From Plantactinospora sp. KBS50 (lineage in GTDB: Bacteria; Actinomycetota; Actinomycetes; Mycobacteriales; Micromonosporaceae), in assembly GCF_002285795.1 (NCBI RefSeq), contig NZ_CP022961.1, forward strand, positions 4,220,001-4,284,000: 64,000 nt of DNA, written 5' to 3'. Numbering within the stretch: the first letter of the stretch is position 1; each line of letters opens with the position of its first letter. Below are positions 19,339-27,971 of the stretch, piece by piece. The notes beneath the pieces are model-generated. The model had not been told where the DNA came from. It searched no databases and saw only the letters and a list, made by a program, of their open reading frames with translations. A program made the translations under genes and the position numbers.

Positions 19339-19869
19339 TCAGCCGCAGATGGTCAGCGTCACGTCGAACAGGGACAGCGTCGGGTTGGTGTAGCCGAGCA
19401 GGCTGAACTTCCACAGGCCGGTCTTGCCGAGCATGTCGCCGGAGCTGCCGACCAGCGGGATGGTCTGCGGGTTGCCGGCGACGGCGTCCGCGATCGAGAT
19501 CGGTACGGTGCCGAAGAACGTGCCGCCGCTGGGCATCTGCACGGTGACCGCGAGCCATTCCCAGAGCGTGCCGTCCTGGGGGTTGGTGTAGACCAGCGCG
19601 GTGCCCTCGCCGGTGACGACGAGGTCGCCGGCGGTGTTGAAGACCTCGTCGTGGAAGACGACGGTGTCGCCGTCGGTGGTACCCGGCTCCCGACCGTCGT
19701 GCTTGGTCAGGTAGGACTGGTCGGTCAGGTCGGTGGTCACCGAGCACCGGTTGGTGTGCCCGGTCGGGAACGCCGACGCCGCGGAGCCGCCCAGGACGGC
19801 GGTGGCGGTGCCGGCGAGAACGACCGCGGACAGCAGGGCGGCGAGCCGCTTCGGCCTTGGCTTGCGCAT
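19339..19869 (-). CDS. Secreted allene-oxide-cyclase-like beta-barrel protein (copy 1), AbyU/PyrI4-like
   Basis: A 176-residue protein. Residues 1-34 are a classic signal peptide: basic MRKPRPKRL, a hydrophobic core, then ASA-F as cleavage site. The mature part follows the motif order of the AOC-barrel spiro-cyclases such as AbyU as I remember it: a G-D-x-x-x-F-x-D-E strand, a Thr/Gly-rich turn, a Y-x-x-P-x-D-G loop, a G-T-F/W strand, then G-x-x-G-x-x-x-G-x-T-G-x-W near the end. Two cysteines, RCSVTT near the new N terminus and ICG at the C terminus, could close the barrel by a disulfide. A copy about 75% identical lies inverted at 28099. It is flanked by the flavoprotein and a LAL regulator. 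A role as pericyclase is inferred; export is unexpected for that job. Confidence 0.7.
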   Translation of the reverse strand: MRKPRPKRLAALLSAVVLAGTATAVLGGSAASAFPTGHTNRCSVTTDLTDQSYLTKHDGREPGTTDGDTVVFHDEVFNTAGDLVVTGEGTALVYTNPQDGTLWEWLAVTVQMPSGGTFFGTVPISIADAVAGNPQTIPLVGSSGDMLGKTGLWKFSLLGYTNPTLSLFDVTLTICG

Positions 19870-19996
19870 GAGTGTCAGTCTCCTTCGCACGGTTGGCCGG
19901 CCCTGCGGGAGACGGAGCCGGCTCGGAGGCGGCACGACACCCCGCCGTGCCCGTCTCGATCGTGCGGTGAGGCGCTTAAGCCGCGCTAACCTGGCC
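19339..19996. repeat. Inverted duplication, arm 1 (LuxR 3' end plus secreted barrel gene)
   Basis: This block and 27972-28632 are inverted copies of each other. They share the barrel gene, about 125 bases of leader with long identical runs (for example cgtgcgaaggagactgacac before the ATG) and the last codons of the LuxR gene (GQVSAA-stop). Similarity continues past the barrel stop into the GC-rich hairpin region. Identity looks near 80-90% in the leader and somewhat lower in the gene. Confidence 0.85.
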
Positions 19997-22834
19997 GCGT
20001 TTGGCACGCTGACGCCCCCGGGTCGTCTCCCGGCCGAGCCGGATGAGCAGGCCGCCGCGGCTGTTCACCCGCAGCTTGCGGTAGACCCGGGTCAGGTGCT
20101 GCTCCACGGTGCTGACGGTGACGAACAGTCGCGCGGCGATCGCCCGGTTGGTGTGCCCGTCGGCGGCCAGTGTGGCCACCCGGCGCTCGGCCTCGGTGAG
20201 CCCCTCCAGGGTGACGGCGGCGTCCGGACCCGGCTGGGCGTCGTCGGCCGCGGCCGGCGGCTCGACGGCCTCGGCCGGCGGGTGCCAGTGCGCTCGCGGC
20301 TCGGCATCCGGCCCCTGCTGGGTGCCCCGGGCCAGCTGCCACAGCAGTCGCGCCGCGTCCGGGCCGCCGGCGGCGTTCAGGCAGTCGGCGAGGTCGGTCA
20401 CGGCGTACCCGGTGGTCAGCTCGTCGTCGCTGGAGCGCAGCAGGGCCACCGCCTGTTGCAGCAGCGGCAGGCGGTGCGCCGGTTCGCTCGCCGCGGCCAG
20501 TGTCCAGAGCGCCGCGCCACGCTCCCGGACGTTGTGCGCCGGCAACCGGTCCAGCTGCTCGCGGGCCAGCTCGCGGCACTGCGCCGGGCGGCCGAGGGCG
20601 AGCTGTACCCGGGCCAGTTCGGTGCGCCACGGCACCAGCTCGGGCTGGTCGATGTCCCAGGCGGTCATCAACCGGCCGCACGCCTGGAAGTCGATCAGGG
20701 CCGCCCGCACGCAGCCGGTACGCAGGTGGTACCGCCCCCGGGCGTGCAGGTACTTCAGGCCGAACGGGGTCTCGAACATGGCCGCGGGCACCGGGACGGC
20801 CAGGTGTGCCCTGGCCTCCTCGCGGCGGCCGGCCGCGGTGGCCGCCATGATCAGGTTGGACAGCAGGCCACCGACGGCGATGCCCCAGCCGGCGGCGGGA
20901 AGCAGTTCCAGGCCCTGCCCGGCGTGCTCGGTCGTGCCGGCCAGGTCACCGCGGCGCAGCGTGCCCTCGGCGGCCAGGGCCGACAGGAGTGCCCGTGCCG
21001 TCGGTGGTCGCCGCCCGGCGTCCGGATGCAGCAGCGGGTAGTCGGTCGGGCCGGGGTCGCCGAGCCGGTCGGTCAGGACGCTCGCGAGCATCGCGATCGA
21101 GATCGGTCCCAGCGCCTCGTGGTCCACCCGGGTGTTGCGGATCAGCTGCTCGGTGGCGGCCACCACGTCGGCGTGCGTGCTGCGGGCGGCCAGCGCGGTC
21201 AGTGCGGCGGCGGCGTGCAGCGGGCCGCCGGAGGCCGGCAGGAGGCCGCGCGCGGCCAGTTCCCGCCGCGGCGTGTCCAGCCGCCGGGCCTGGCCGGGGA
21301 ACAGGTAGGTCAGCAGCAGCATCGGCGCGCTCAGGCCCGCGGCCGTCTCGTCGTCGAGCGGCCCGGCGGAGGTCAGCACCGTGACCACCTCGATGGCGTC
21401 GTCGATCAGGCCGTGCCAGAGCAGGTACGGGATCAGGGCGACCGCCTGCTGCCGGACCAGTTGTCCGCGGCGGACCGCGGCGAGCAGCTCCGGCAGGCGC
21501 CGGGCGGCGTCGGCCGGGTTGAACTGCCACTCGGCCCGGGTGAGCGCGAGGGTGGCCTCGCAGCGCCGCCGCTGGTCGGGCTCCGACGCGGCCGCGGCGT
21601 CGAGGAAGGAGACCGCCTCCTTCACCCGGCCCTCGGCCAGGGCCTCGCCGGCCGCGGCCTGCAGGGTCGGCGCGACCCAGGCGCCCTCGACGCCGTCCGC
21701 GCCGAGCAGGTGCCGCGCCACCACGACGGGCGGCTCGCCGGCCGCGTGCCCGAGGACGGCGAGCCGGCGGTGCAGTTCGACCCGTTCCTGGACCGGCACG
21801 CCGGCCAGGATGGCGGTGCGCACCCGGGGGTCGCGGAAGGTGTGCCGGGCCAGCAGTCCGACCCGGTGCAGGGCGAGCAGCCCCCAGTTGGCCATCTCCT
21901 CGCTGAGGTCCAGCAGCCGGGCCAGCACCGGCGCCGCGACCGTGCCGCCGGTGACGGCCAGCGCGCGGGCGATCGGCAGCGCGGGCGGTTGGCTGCGGAA
22001 CAGGGCGGCCCGGACCGCCTCGATGAACGCCTCGCCGACGACGAGGCGCCCGACCGGCGCCGTCCCGTCGGCGCGCCGCAGCATGTCCTCGACCAGGGCC
22101 GCGGCCAGCCGCGGATTGCCGCCGGTGAAGGCGTGCAGGTGGCCGGCCAGACCGGGCTCGACCGCCGCCGGTAGCCGCTGCAACAGGTGGGTCACGCCGA
22201 CGCGGGTCAGCGGAGGCAGCGCGATCGGCGTCGAGCCGTGCAGCAGCTCCACGTACTGCGCCGGGTGGGCCGGCGACAGCTGCGGGAGTTCGGTCAGCAC
22301 CACCAGCAGGCGGGTGCCGCGGACCCGCCGGCTCAGATAGGACAGGAACTGCATGGAGAACGGATCGGCATAGTGGATGTCGTCGACGCAGAGCACCATC
22401 GGCCGCCGCTCGGCGCACCGCAGGAACGCCGCGCACAGGCCGTGCAGTGTCCGCGCCGGGGCCGGCGGGTACGCGCCGCCCGGCGCCAGTTCCTCCCATT
22501 CGCTCGACATCGCCCCGTGCAGCAGCTCGGCGACGTTGTTCTCGGCGCCCGGTTCCGGCCCGTCGCCGTGCAGCAGGCCGGCGGCGTCGGCGAGCTGTCC
22601 GACCACGCCCAGGGGCAGCGACTGTTCGGCGCGGGCCGCGATCGCGGTCGCCACGTCGGCGCCGGCCTCGCCGGCCCGCTGCCGCAGCCGGTCCAGCAGG
22701 ACGCTCTTGCCGTTGCCGGACGCACCGCTGAGCACGACCGCCCGTCCGCTGCCGGCCACGGCGGCGGACAACAGCCCGTCCAGCGCGCGCAACTGATCCT
22801 CGCGCTCGATCAAGTCCCCGGCCGGCCGGTGCAT
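19976..22834 (-). CDS. LAL-family LuxR regulator (intact)
   Basis: An intact 952-residue LAL regulator. The Walker A motif VLSGASGNGKSVLLDRL lies near residue 40-55 and a Walker B-like LCVDDIHYADPF near 155-165. A long helical repeat region follows, and the C-terminal LuxR HTH (LTEAERRVATLAADGHTNRA, then STVEQHLTRVYRKL) ends the protein. I chose the ATG at 22834 because GAGGAGG lies five bases upstream and LAL proteins begin shortly before their L-x-E-R-E motif (LIEREDQLRALD here). It is a third paralogue of the genes at 1 and 2721, but without the Thr/Pro insert and without frame breaks. Its last codons overlap the leader shared by the two secreted barrel genes. Confidence 0.93.
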   Translation of the reverse strand: MHRPAGDLIEREDQLRALDGLLSAAVAGSGRAVVLSGASGNGKSVLLDRLRQRAGEAGADVATAIAARAEQSLPLGVVGQLADAAGLLHGDGPEPGAENNVAELLHGAMSSEWEELAPGGAYPPAPARTLHGLCAAFLRCAERRPMVLCVDDIHYADPFSMQFLSYLSRRVRGTRLLVVLTELPQLSPAHPAQYVELLHGSTPIALPPLTRVGVTHLLQRLPAAVEPGLAGHLHAFTGGNPRLAAALVEDMLRRADGTAPVGRLVVGEAFIEAVRAALFRSQPPALPIARALAVTGGTVAAPVLARLLDLSEEMANWGLLALHRVGLLARHTFRDPRVRTAILAGVPVQERVELHRRLAVLGHAAGEPPVVVARHLLGADGVEGAWVAPTLQAAAGEALAEGRVKEAVSFLDAAAASEPDQRRRCEATLALTRAEWQFNPADAARRLPELLAAVRRGQLVRQQAVALIPYLLWHGLIDDAIEVVTVLTSAGPLDDETAAGLSAPMLLLTYLFPGQARRLDTPRRELAARGLLPASGGPLHAAAALTALAARSTHADVVAATEQLIRNTRVDHEALGPISIAMLASVLTDRLGDPGPTDYPLLHPDAGRRPPTARALLSALAAEGTLRRGDLAGTTEHAGQGLELLPAAGWGIAVGGLLSNLIMAATAAGRREEARAHLAVPVPAAMFETPFGLKYLHARGRYHLRTGCVRAALIDFQACGRLMTAWDIDQPELVPWRTELARVQLALGRPAQCRELAREQLDRLPAHNVRERGAALWTLAAASEPAHRLPLLQQAVALLRSSDDELTTGYAVTDLADCLNAAGGPDAARLLWQLARGTQQGPDAEPRAHWHPPAEAVEPPAAADDAQPGPDAAVTLEGLTEAERRVATLAADGHTNRAIAARLFVTVSTVEQHLTRVYRKLRVNSRGGLLIRLGRETTRGRQRAKRGQVSAA

Positions 22835-23067
22835 CGATGCCTCCTCTGGCGCCATCCGTGGGCCCGGCGCGGGTGTGGCGCAGGATGCGGCGGCACCCGG
22901 AACACCCGCCTGGCCGAGCACGGAACAACATGCAAGATTATCAATGCTCGATCGAGCCGGAGCCGTGTCGTGGGCCAGCGACCGTGGCGCGTTCGCCGAT
23001 CACCGGCCCGGCGACCGGGTCGCCCGATGCCCGGCGCCGGGGGGCGACGCCGGGCATCGGGCGACGC

Positions 23068-24582
23068 TCAGCCCATCGCGGCCGGTCGCGGCGCCGACTC
23101 GTCCGCCGCGTCGCTGCGCAGCGTGCGCGGCAGCAGCAGCGCCGGCACGATGGCGGCCACCGTGAAGGCCACCGCCCACCAGAAGGTGTCGCCGTACGCG
23201 CCGGCGACCTGGTCGAGCGTCGGGTGTCCGGCGGCGCCGGTGTACGCGTCGGTGACCCGCCGCTGCAGGATCACGGCGATGACGGCCACCCCGAAGGAGC
23301 CGCCGAGCTGCTGGAAGATGCGCAGGGCGCTGCTGGCCCGGGTGAAGGCCTGGTTCGCCAGCCCGCTGTAGGCCGCCGCCATGCAGGGCACCAGGATCGC
23401 GCCAAGGCCGGCACCGCGCACGACCAGGGCGCCGCCCAGGATGAGCTGGTTGACGTCGCCCCTGGCCAGGCAGAACGGGATCGTGCCGGCGGCGGCGAGC
23501 ACCAGCCCGGTCACCGCGATCCAGCGCGGACCGACCTTGTCGGTGAGCGGTCCGGCGAGCAGCAGCGCGACGGCCAGGCCGAGACCCTGCGGCGCCAGCA
23601 GCAGGCCGGCCCGCATCGCGCTGTCCCCGTGGACCTGCTGGTAGAGAAGCGAGGTCAGGAAGATCGCGCCGAACATGGCCATACCAAAGACGAACAGCAC
23701 GCCCGAGGAGGCGCTGAAGTTGCGCGAGCGCAGCAGCCGCAGGTCGATGATCGGCTCCGTCGAGGTCCACAGCGAGTGCCAGGCGAAGGCGGCCAGCAGC
23801 ACGACGCCGGCGACCAGCGGGATCAGGACCTCCCGAGCGGTGAAGCTGCCGTGCTGGCCGGCCTCGGACAGGCCGTAGACGACCGCCGCGCAGCCGGGCG
23901 AGAGCAGCAGCAGCCCGAGCTTGTCCAGTCCCTTGCGCTCGGCCGTCTCGGGGTCGCCGGCGGGCATGATCCGCCAGGACAGGGCCAGCGCCACGAGGCA
24001 GATCGGCACGTTGATGTAGAAGATCCAGCGCCAGGAGAGCTGGTCGACAAGCACACCGCCGAGGACCGGGCCGAGGACCGGGCCGAGCATGGCCGGTACG
24101 CCGATGGCGCTCATCATCCGGCCGAGCCGCTGCGGCCCGGCGGCGACCGCGAGGATCGCCTGGGCCAGCGGGAGGATCATCCCGCCGCCGAGGCCCTGCA
24201 GGACCCGGAAGGCGATGAGGCTCTCGGCCGACCAGGCGATGCCGCAGAGCACCGAGCCGCCGAGGAACGCGCAGAGCGAGAAGGTCCAGGTGGCGCGCGC
24301 GCCGAACCGGTCCACCGCCCAGCCGGTGAGCGGGATGACGATGGCCATCGCCAACAGGTAGCCCGTGCTCACCCACTGGATCGTGCTGACCGTGACGTCG
24401 AAGCTCTGGCGCAGCGTGTCGATCGCGACGTTCACCATGGTGGCGTCGAGCTGCACCATGATCGCGCCGAGCATGATCACGCCGGCGAGCTTGAGCAGCT
24501 CGGGGGTGATCCGACTGGAGTCGCCGGATTCGGTTGCCGTGCCGTCGGGCACGGAGGCGTCGGAGGGTGCCGGAACAGTCAT
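23068..24582 (-). CDS. DHA2-type MFS multidrug exporter (14 TM)
   Basis: A drug/proton antiporter of about 504 residues of the EmrB/QacA family with 14 predicted membrane segments. Family marks are LDATMVNVAIDTL in the first membrane helix, GWAVDRFGARATW in the first cytoplasmic loop and FRVLQGLGGGMILPLAQAIL. It probably exports the cluster product and gives self-resistance. It is divergent from a TetR gene with an operator between them, so expression is most likely repressed until ligand is present. ATG 24582 is chosen; an in-frame ATG at 24624 would lie only 13 bases from the operator. Confidence 0.92.
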   Translation of the reverse strand: MTVPAPSDASVPDGTATESGDSSRITPELLKLAGVIMLGAIMVQLDATMVNVAIDTLRQSFDVTVSTIQWVSTGYLLAMAIVIPLTGWAVDRFGARATWTFSLCAFLGGSVLCGIAWSAESLIAFRVLQGLGGGMILPLAQAILAVAAGPQRLGRMMSAIGVPAMLGPVLGPVLGGVLVDQLSWRWIFYINVPICLVALALSWRIMPAGDPETAERKGLDKLGLLLLSPGCAAVVYGLSEAGQHGSFTAREVLIPLVAGVVLLAAFAWHSLWTSTEPIIDLRLLRSRNFSASSGVLFVFGMAMFGAIFLTSLLYQQVHGDSAMRAGLLLAPQGLGLAVALLLAGPLTDKVGPRWIAVTGLVLAAAGTIPFCLARGDVNQLILGGALVVRGAGLGAILVPCMAAAYSGLANQAFTRASSALRIFQQLGGSFGVAVIAVILQRRVTDAYTGAAGHPTLDQVAGAYGDTFWWAVAFTVAAIVPALLLPRTLRSDAADESAPRPAAMG

Positions 24583-24636
24583 CTGCGAATTCCGATCGAT
24601 AGCTGGGCCACGTGGGCCGTACATTGTCTCGTGTTA

Positions 24637-24653
24637 GTGATACAACGTATCAC
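24637..24653. promoter_or_regulatory. TetR operator palindrome GTGATAC-AAC-GTATCAC
   Basis: A perfect 7-bp inverted repeat with 3-bp spacer lies in the 86-bp gap between the divergent MFS and TetR genes. It is unusually AT-rich for this DNA. Size, symmetry and place are typical for autoregulated TetR/efflux pairs. Confidence 0.8.
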
Positions 24654-24668
24654 AAGTCGATAGGCTGT

Positions 24669-25460
24669 ATGGTGGGTCGCATGTCACCGAAGCCGTCCAC
24701 CGCTGGGCTTGGCGAGCAGCCCGCCGATCGCCCCAAAGCTCGCCGCGCCGAGTCCGCGCCGGTCAGCGGCTCGGTCTGGACCCGCCCGCCCCGGCCGACG
24801 CGGCGACGGCTGTCCCTGGAGACGATCGTGCGTACCGCCATCGACCTGGCCGACGCGCACGGGCTCGACGCCATCACGATCCGCCGGGTCGCCGCCGAGC
24901 TGAACGCCCGGCCGATGAGCCTCTATTCGTTCATGGACCGCAAGGACGACCTCATCGAGCTGATGGTCGACGAGATCCTGGGCGAGATGGTCCTCGACGA
25001 GCTTCCGCAGGACTGGTTGGCCGCGCTGCACGCCATCGCCGCGCAGACCCGCGCGGTCGGCCACCGCCACCCGTGGCTGGTCGCCGCCATCATGCAGCGC
25101 CCCGCGCTGGGGCCGAACGCGGTGCGCCACGCCGACCAGTCGATGACGGCCATCGCGGGACTCGGCCTGGAGCGCGAGCAGGCGCGCACCCTGCTGATCG
25201 CCGTCGACGCGTTCACCATGGGCTTCGGCGGTCTCGAACTGGCCGGGCGCAGCATGCGGCAACGCGACGGCCTCTCCGAGTCGGAGTGGGCCGACTCGAC
25301 CGGGGCGTACCTGGACGGCCTGTCCCGCGCCGGTCGCACGCCCCACCTGGCGCAACTGGCCGAGGCGCCCGCCGACGACGCCTTCGCCGCCAGCCTGAAC
25401 TGGCTGCTGTCCGGCTTCGCCGCCAGCCTCGGCACCCCGGCCGACCGTGCACACCCCTGA
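24669..25460 (+). CDS. TetR-family repressor of the divergent exporter
   Basis: A TetR regulator of 263 residues. After a basic, disordered N terminus, the HTH reads IVRTAIDLADAHGLDAITIR, then RRVAAELNARPMSLYSF (about 45-95). The C-terminal half matches the tetracycline-repressor-type ligand domain, with RHPWLVAAIM and FTMGFGGLELA. ATG 24669 and ATG 24681 are both possible starts; neither has a clear Shine-Dalgarno sequence. It likely represses the MFS gene through the palindrome at 24637-24653 and perhaps the ABC genes that follow on the same strand. Confidence 0.9.
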   Translation: MVGRMSPKPSTAGLGEQPADRPKARRAESAPVSGSVWTRPPRPTRRRLSLETIVRTAIDLADAHGLDAITIRRVAAELNARPMSLYSFMDRKDDLIELMVDEILGEMVLDELPQDWLAALHAIAAQTRAVGHRHPWLVAAIMQRPALGPNAVRHADQSMTAIAGLGLEREQARTLLIAVDAFTMGFGGLELAGRSMRQRDGLSESEWADSTGAYLDGLSRAGRTPHLAQLAEAPADDAFAASLNWLLSGFAASLGTPADRAHP

Positions 25461-25538
25461 CCTCGGCCCCCACGTCCCCCCGATGCTCCCAGGGGACGCA
25501 ACCGACGTCCCGGACTGTTCCACCACGAGGAGGCATGG

Positions 25539-26525
25539 TTGACCGGCTCCGTGATCGAAGTGCGGCACCTGACGAAGCGCTACCGGCACACCACCGCGAT
25601 CTCGGATCTCAGCTTCCGGGTCGGTCCCGGTCTGGTCACCGGATTCCTCGGTCCGAACGGCGCCGGCAAGACCACCACCATGCGGCTGATCCTCGGGCTG
25701 GGCCGACCCACCTCGGGCACCGCGACGGTCGCCGGGCGCGCCTACACCGACCTGCCGCGCCCCCTGACCACACTGGGCACGCTGCTGGACGCCCAGGCCG
25801 TCAACCCGCACCGGGACGGCTTCCACCACCTGCTCGCGCTGGCCCAGAGCAACGGGATCGGTGCCCGCCGGGTCCGCGAGACGATCGACCTGGTGGGACT
25901 CTCCGATGTGGTCCACCGGCCGGCCGGCGTCTACTCCCTCGGCATGAAACAGCGCCTCGGCATCGCCGGCGCGCTGCTCGGCGACCCCGCCGGGGTGATG
26001 CTGGACGAGCCGCTCAACGGGCTCGACCCGGAGGGCATCGTGTGGCTGCGCGGCCTGCTGCGCCGGCTGGCCGACGAGGGCCGGGTGGTGCTGCTCTCCA
26101 GCCACCTGATGAGCGAGATGGCGCTGATCGCCGATCACCTCGTGGTGGTCGGCAAGGGACGTCTGATCGCCGACACCCCCACCGCCGAACTGCTGCGCGA
26201 CCGTGCCCCCGGCTCGATGCTCGTCCGGGCCGAGGGCGCGGACGCGTTCGCCGAGCTGTTGCGCGGCGCGGGCGCCTCGGTCGACGTCGAGGCGGACGGC
26301 GCGCTGCGGGTACACGGCCTCGACGGCCAGGGGGTCGGCCGGCTGGCCGCCCGGCACCGGGTCGTGGTGACCGAGCTGACCCCGGTCCAGCCGTCGCTGG
26401 AGAACGCGTTCATCGGCCTCACCCGGGACAGCGTGGAGTACGCCGCAACGCCATCCGCCGAACTCCCCTCCGAAGTCCCGTCCGCCGAAGTCCCGTCCGC
26501 CGAGCTCAGGAACGGAGCCCGATGA
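25539..26525 (+). CDS. ABC transporter ATP-binding protein (DrrA-like)
   Basis: An ATPase of 328 residues for an ABC-2 drug exporter. Walker A FLGPNGAGKTTTMRLIL, signature YSLGMKQRLGIAGALLG, Walker B GVMLDEPLNGLDPEG and switch His in LLSSHLMSEM are all present. The start is a TTG five bases after GAGGAGG. The C terminus carries a repeated Pro-Ser-Ala-Glu segment before the stop. It overlaps the permease start by ATGA. With the permease it forms a DrrAB-like export pair, a probable second resistance route. Confidence 0.93.
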   Translation: MTGSVIEVRHLTKRYRHTTAISDLSFRVGPGLVTGFLGPNGAGKTTTMRLILGLGRPTSGTATVAGRAYTDLPRPLTTLGTLLDAQAVNPHRDGFHHLLALAQSNGIGARRVRETIDLVGLSDVVHRPAGVYSLGMKQRLGIAGALLGDPAGVMLDEPLNGLDPEGIVWLRGLLRRLADEGRVVLLSSHLMSEMALIADHLVVVGKGRLIADTPTAELLRDRAPGSMLVRAEGADAFAELLRGAGASVDVEADGALRVHGLDGQGVGRLAARHRVVVTELTPVQPSLENAFIGLTRDSVEYAATPSAELPSEVPSAEVPSAELRNGAR

Positions 26526-27298
26526 GCCTGACCGGAGTCCTCGCCAGCGAATGGACCAAGGTGCGCAGCCTGCGGTCGATGTCGTACGGCACGCTGCTGG
26601 CGCTGGGCATGGCCGCCGGCTTCGGAATGCTCACCAGCTATGCGGCCGGCCGCGACTACACCCAGTCGCCGCCGCAGGACCGGGCGGGTTTCGATCCGGC
26701 CGCCTCCAGCCTGCGCGTCTACCTGTCGATCCAGTTGGTCCTCGGCATTCTGGGCGTGCTCACGGTCACCAGCGAGTACGCCAGCGGCACCATCCGGGCC
26801 AGCCTCGCCGCGGTGCCGCACCGGAATCGACTGCTCGCCGCGAAGGTGGCCGTCTTCACCGCCGGCGCGCTGGTGCTGGGCCAGGTCATCGCGTTCCTGG
26901 CGTTCTTCGCCGGGCAGCCGGTGATCGCCGCGCAGGGCGCCCCGGCCACCACGCTCGGCGCCCCACGGGTGTTGATCGCGGTGATCGGGGCGGGGCTGGT
27001 GATGACGGCCGTGGGCGTGCTCGGCATCGGGCTCGGCGTACTGACCCGCAGCACCGCGGCCGGGCTGATCACCGTCGCGGTGCTGACCGTCCTGGTGCCC
27101 TCGTTCGTCCCGGCGCTGCCCGAGCCGCTGTCCTCCACGCTCGGCCGGTACTGGCCGACCACGGCCGCGGGCCAACTGGCGAAGGTGGTTCCCGACGCCG
27201 GCGCGCTCAACGGCTGGACCGGTCTGGGTCTGCTCGCGGCGCTGGTGGCCGCCACCCTGGCCGCCGCCTTCGTCGTCTTCGGCCGGCGCGACACCTGA
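26522..27298 (+). CDS. ABC-2 type transporter permease
   Basis: A membrane protein of 258 residues with about six membrane segments. The N terminus LASEWTKVRSLRSM is the usual amphipathic start of actinomycete ABC-2 permeases. SEYASGTIRASLAAVPHRNR is the conserved coupling segment after the second helix. Its start overlaps the ATPase stop, so both subunits are made together. Family firm, substrate unknown. Confidence 0.92.
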   Translation: MSLTGVLASEWTKVRSLRSMSYGTLLALGMAAGFGMLTSYAAGRDYTQSPPQDRAGFDPAASSLRVYLSIQLVLGILGVLTVTSEYASGTIRASLAAVPHRNRLLAAKVAVFTAGALVLGQVIAFLAFFAGQPVIAAQGAPATTLGAPRVLIAVIGAGLVMTAVGVLGIGLGVLTRSTAAGLITVAVLTVLVPSFVPALPEPLSSTLGRYWPTTAAGQLAKVVPDAGALNGWTGLGLLAALVAATLAAAFVVFGRRDT

Positions 27299-27390
27299 CG
27301 CACCACCCGCCGGGCGGGCGAAACGTGACGCACCACCCGCGGGGACGCCGCCTGACGCACCACCCGACGCACCGCCTGACGCGCCGCCCG
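27296..27390. repeat. Direct repeats of TGACGCACCACCCG
   Basis: Three perfect copies begin at 27296, 27326 and 27353, with a degenerate fourth at 27377 (TGACGCGCCGCCCG). They start inside the permease stop codon and run to the convergent lipocalin-like gene. No hairpin with a clear stem was found. It may be a remnant of local duplication. Confidence 0.7.
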
Positions 27391-27416
27391 CCCGCGTGGC
27401 AGGCGGCGCCGGGGCG

Positions 27417-27716
27417 TCAGACCCGCTTGCCCTCAAGGTTGAACCCGCCGATCAGGCCGGCGGTGACCTTCCCGGTCATGGTGTCGCCCTCCACGGTCAC
27501 GTTGAACGTCAGCGTGACCTTGACCAGGGACATCTCGATCTTCCAGGAGGCGGTGTCGCCGTCGACGTGGCCGTCGAAGATCTCGGACTGCTGGTTCATC
27601 GTCTTGTTGGTCAGGGGGCCGGTGACGGTGTCGCCGTCGACGTGCAGGACGACCTCGCCCTCCTGCTTGCCCATGGGACTGTCGATGATCAGCTGCCAGG
27701 TTCCCGCGACGCTCAT
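27417..27716 (-). CDS. Small lipocalin-like beta-barrel protein
   Basis: A 99-residue protein rich in alternating strands: GTWQLIIDSPMGKQEGEVV at the start, then repeated G-D-T turns (DGDTVTG, DGDTASW, EGDTMTGKV) and GGFNLEGKRV at the end. This matches a widespread small beta-barrel domain found alone or at the ends of hydrolases. No signal peptide and no cysteine. Small barrels of this kind act as cyclases or isomerases in several polyketide pathways, and it lies next to the second secreted barrel gene, so a cyclase or chaperone role is thinkable but unproven. A CCCCTA repeat lies about 60 bases upstream. Confidence 0.7.
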   Translation of the reverse strand: MSVAGTWQLIIDSPMGKQEGEVVLHVDGDTVTGPLTNKTMNQQSEIFDGHVDGDTASWKIEMSLVKVTLTFNVTVEGDTMTGKVTAGLIGGFNLEGKRV

Positions 27717-27778
27717 CGGACCTCCATCATCAGGGTAAGGACACGCCCACCGTAGGGACGTCCGGACCCGGCCAGACA

Positions 27779-27811
27779 CCCCTAGTCCGCCCCTACGTCA
27801 CCCGTCCCCTA
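27779..27811. promoter_or_regulatory. CCCCTA repeats (candidate SARP operator) ahead of the lipocalin-like gene
   Basis: CCCCTA occurs at 27779, 27790 and 27806. The first two are 11 bp apart, exactly as at 8315/8326. The region is upstream of the leftward gene starting at 27716. Confidence 0.5.
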
Positions 27812-27829
27812 CGCCGCGCCACGGGGGGT

Positions 27830-27945
27830 GTGCCGCACACCGCCGGCCGCACACCGCGGCCCGGTGCGCACCGCCGGCCGCACACCGCCGGCCGCGCGCA
27901 CCGGGCCGCGCGCACCGGGCCGCGGCCCGGTGCCGCTCATCGGCG
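27830..27945. repeat. GC-rich low-complexity repeat (gccgcacaccgc units)
   Basis: Degenerate tandem copies of gccgcacaccgccggcc and gcgcaccgggcc fill the space between the lipocalin-like gene and the inverted duplication. There is no gene here. The 382-base gap 27717-28098 otherwise holds the CCCCTA repeats and the duplicated leader. Confidence 0.6.
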
Positions 27946-27971
27946 CCCGGCGGACGCCGCTGTGCCAGGCG

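Noticed and set aside
27296-27390. The TGACGCACCACCCG repeats as a CRISPR array
   Set aside because: The units are 14 bases, the spacing is irregular, the gaps are only 10-16 bases and no cas gene is near.
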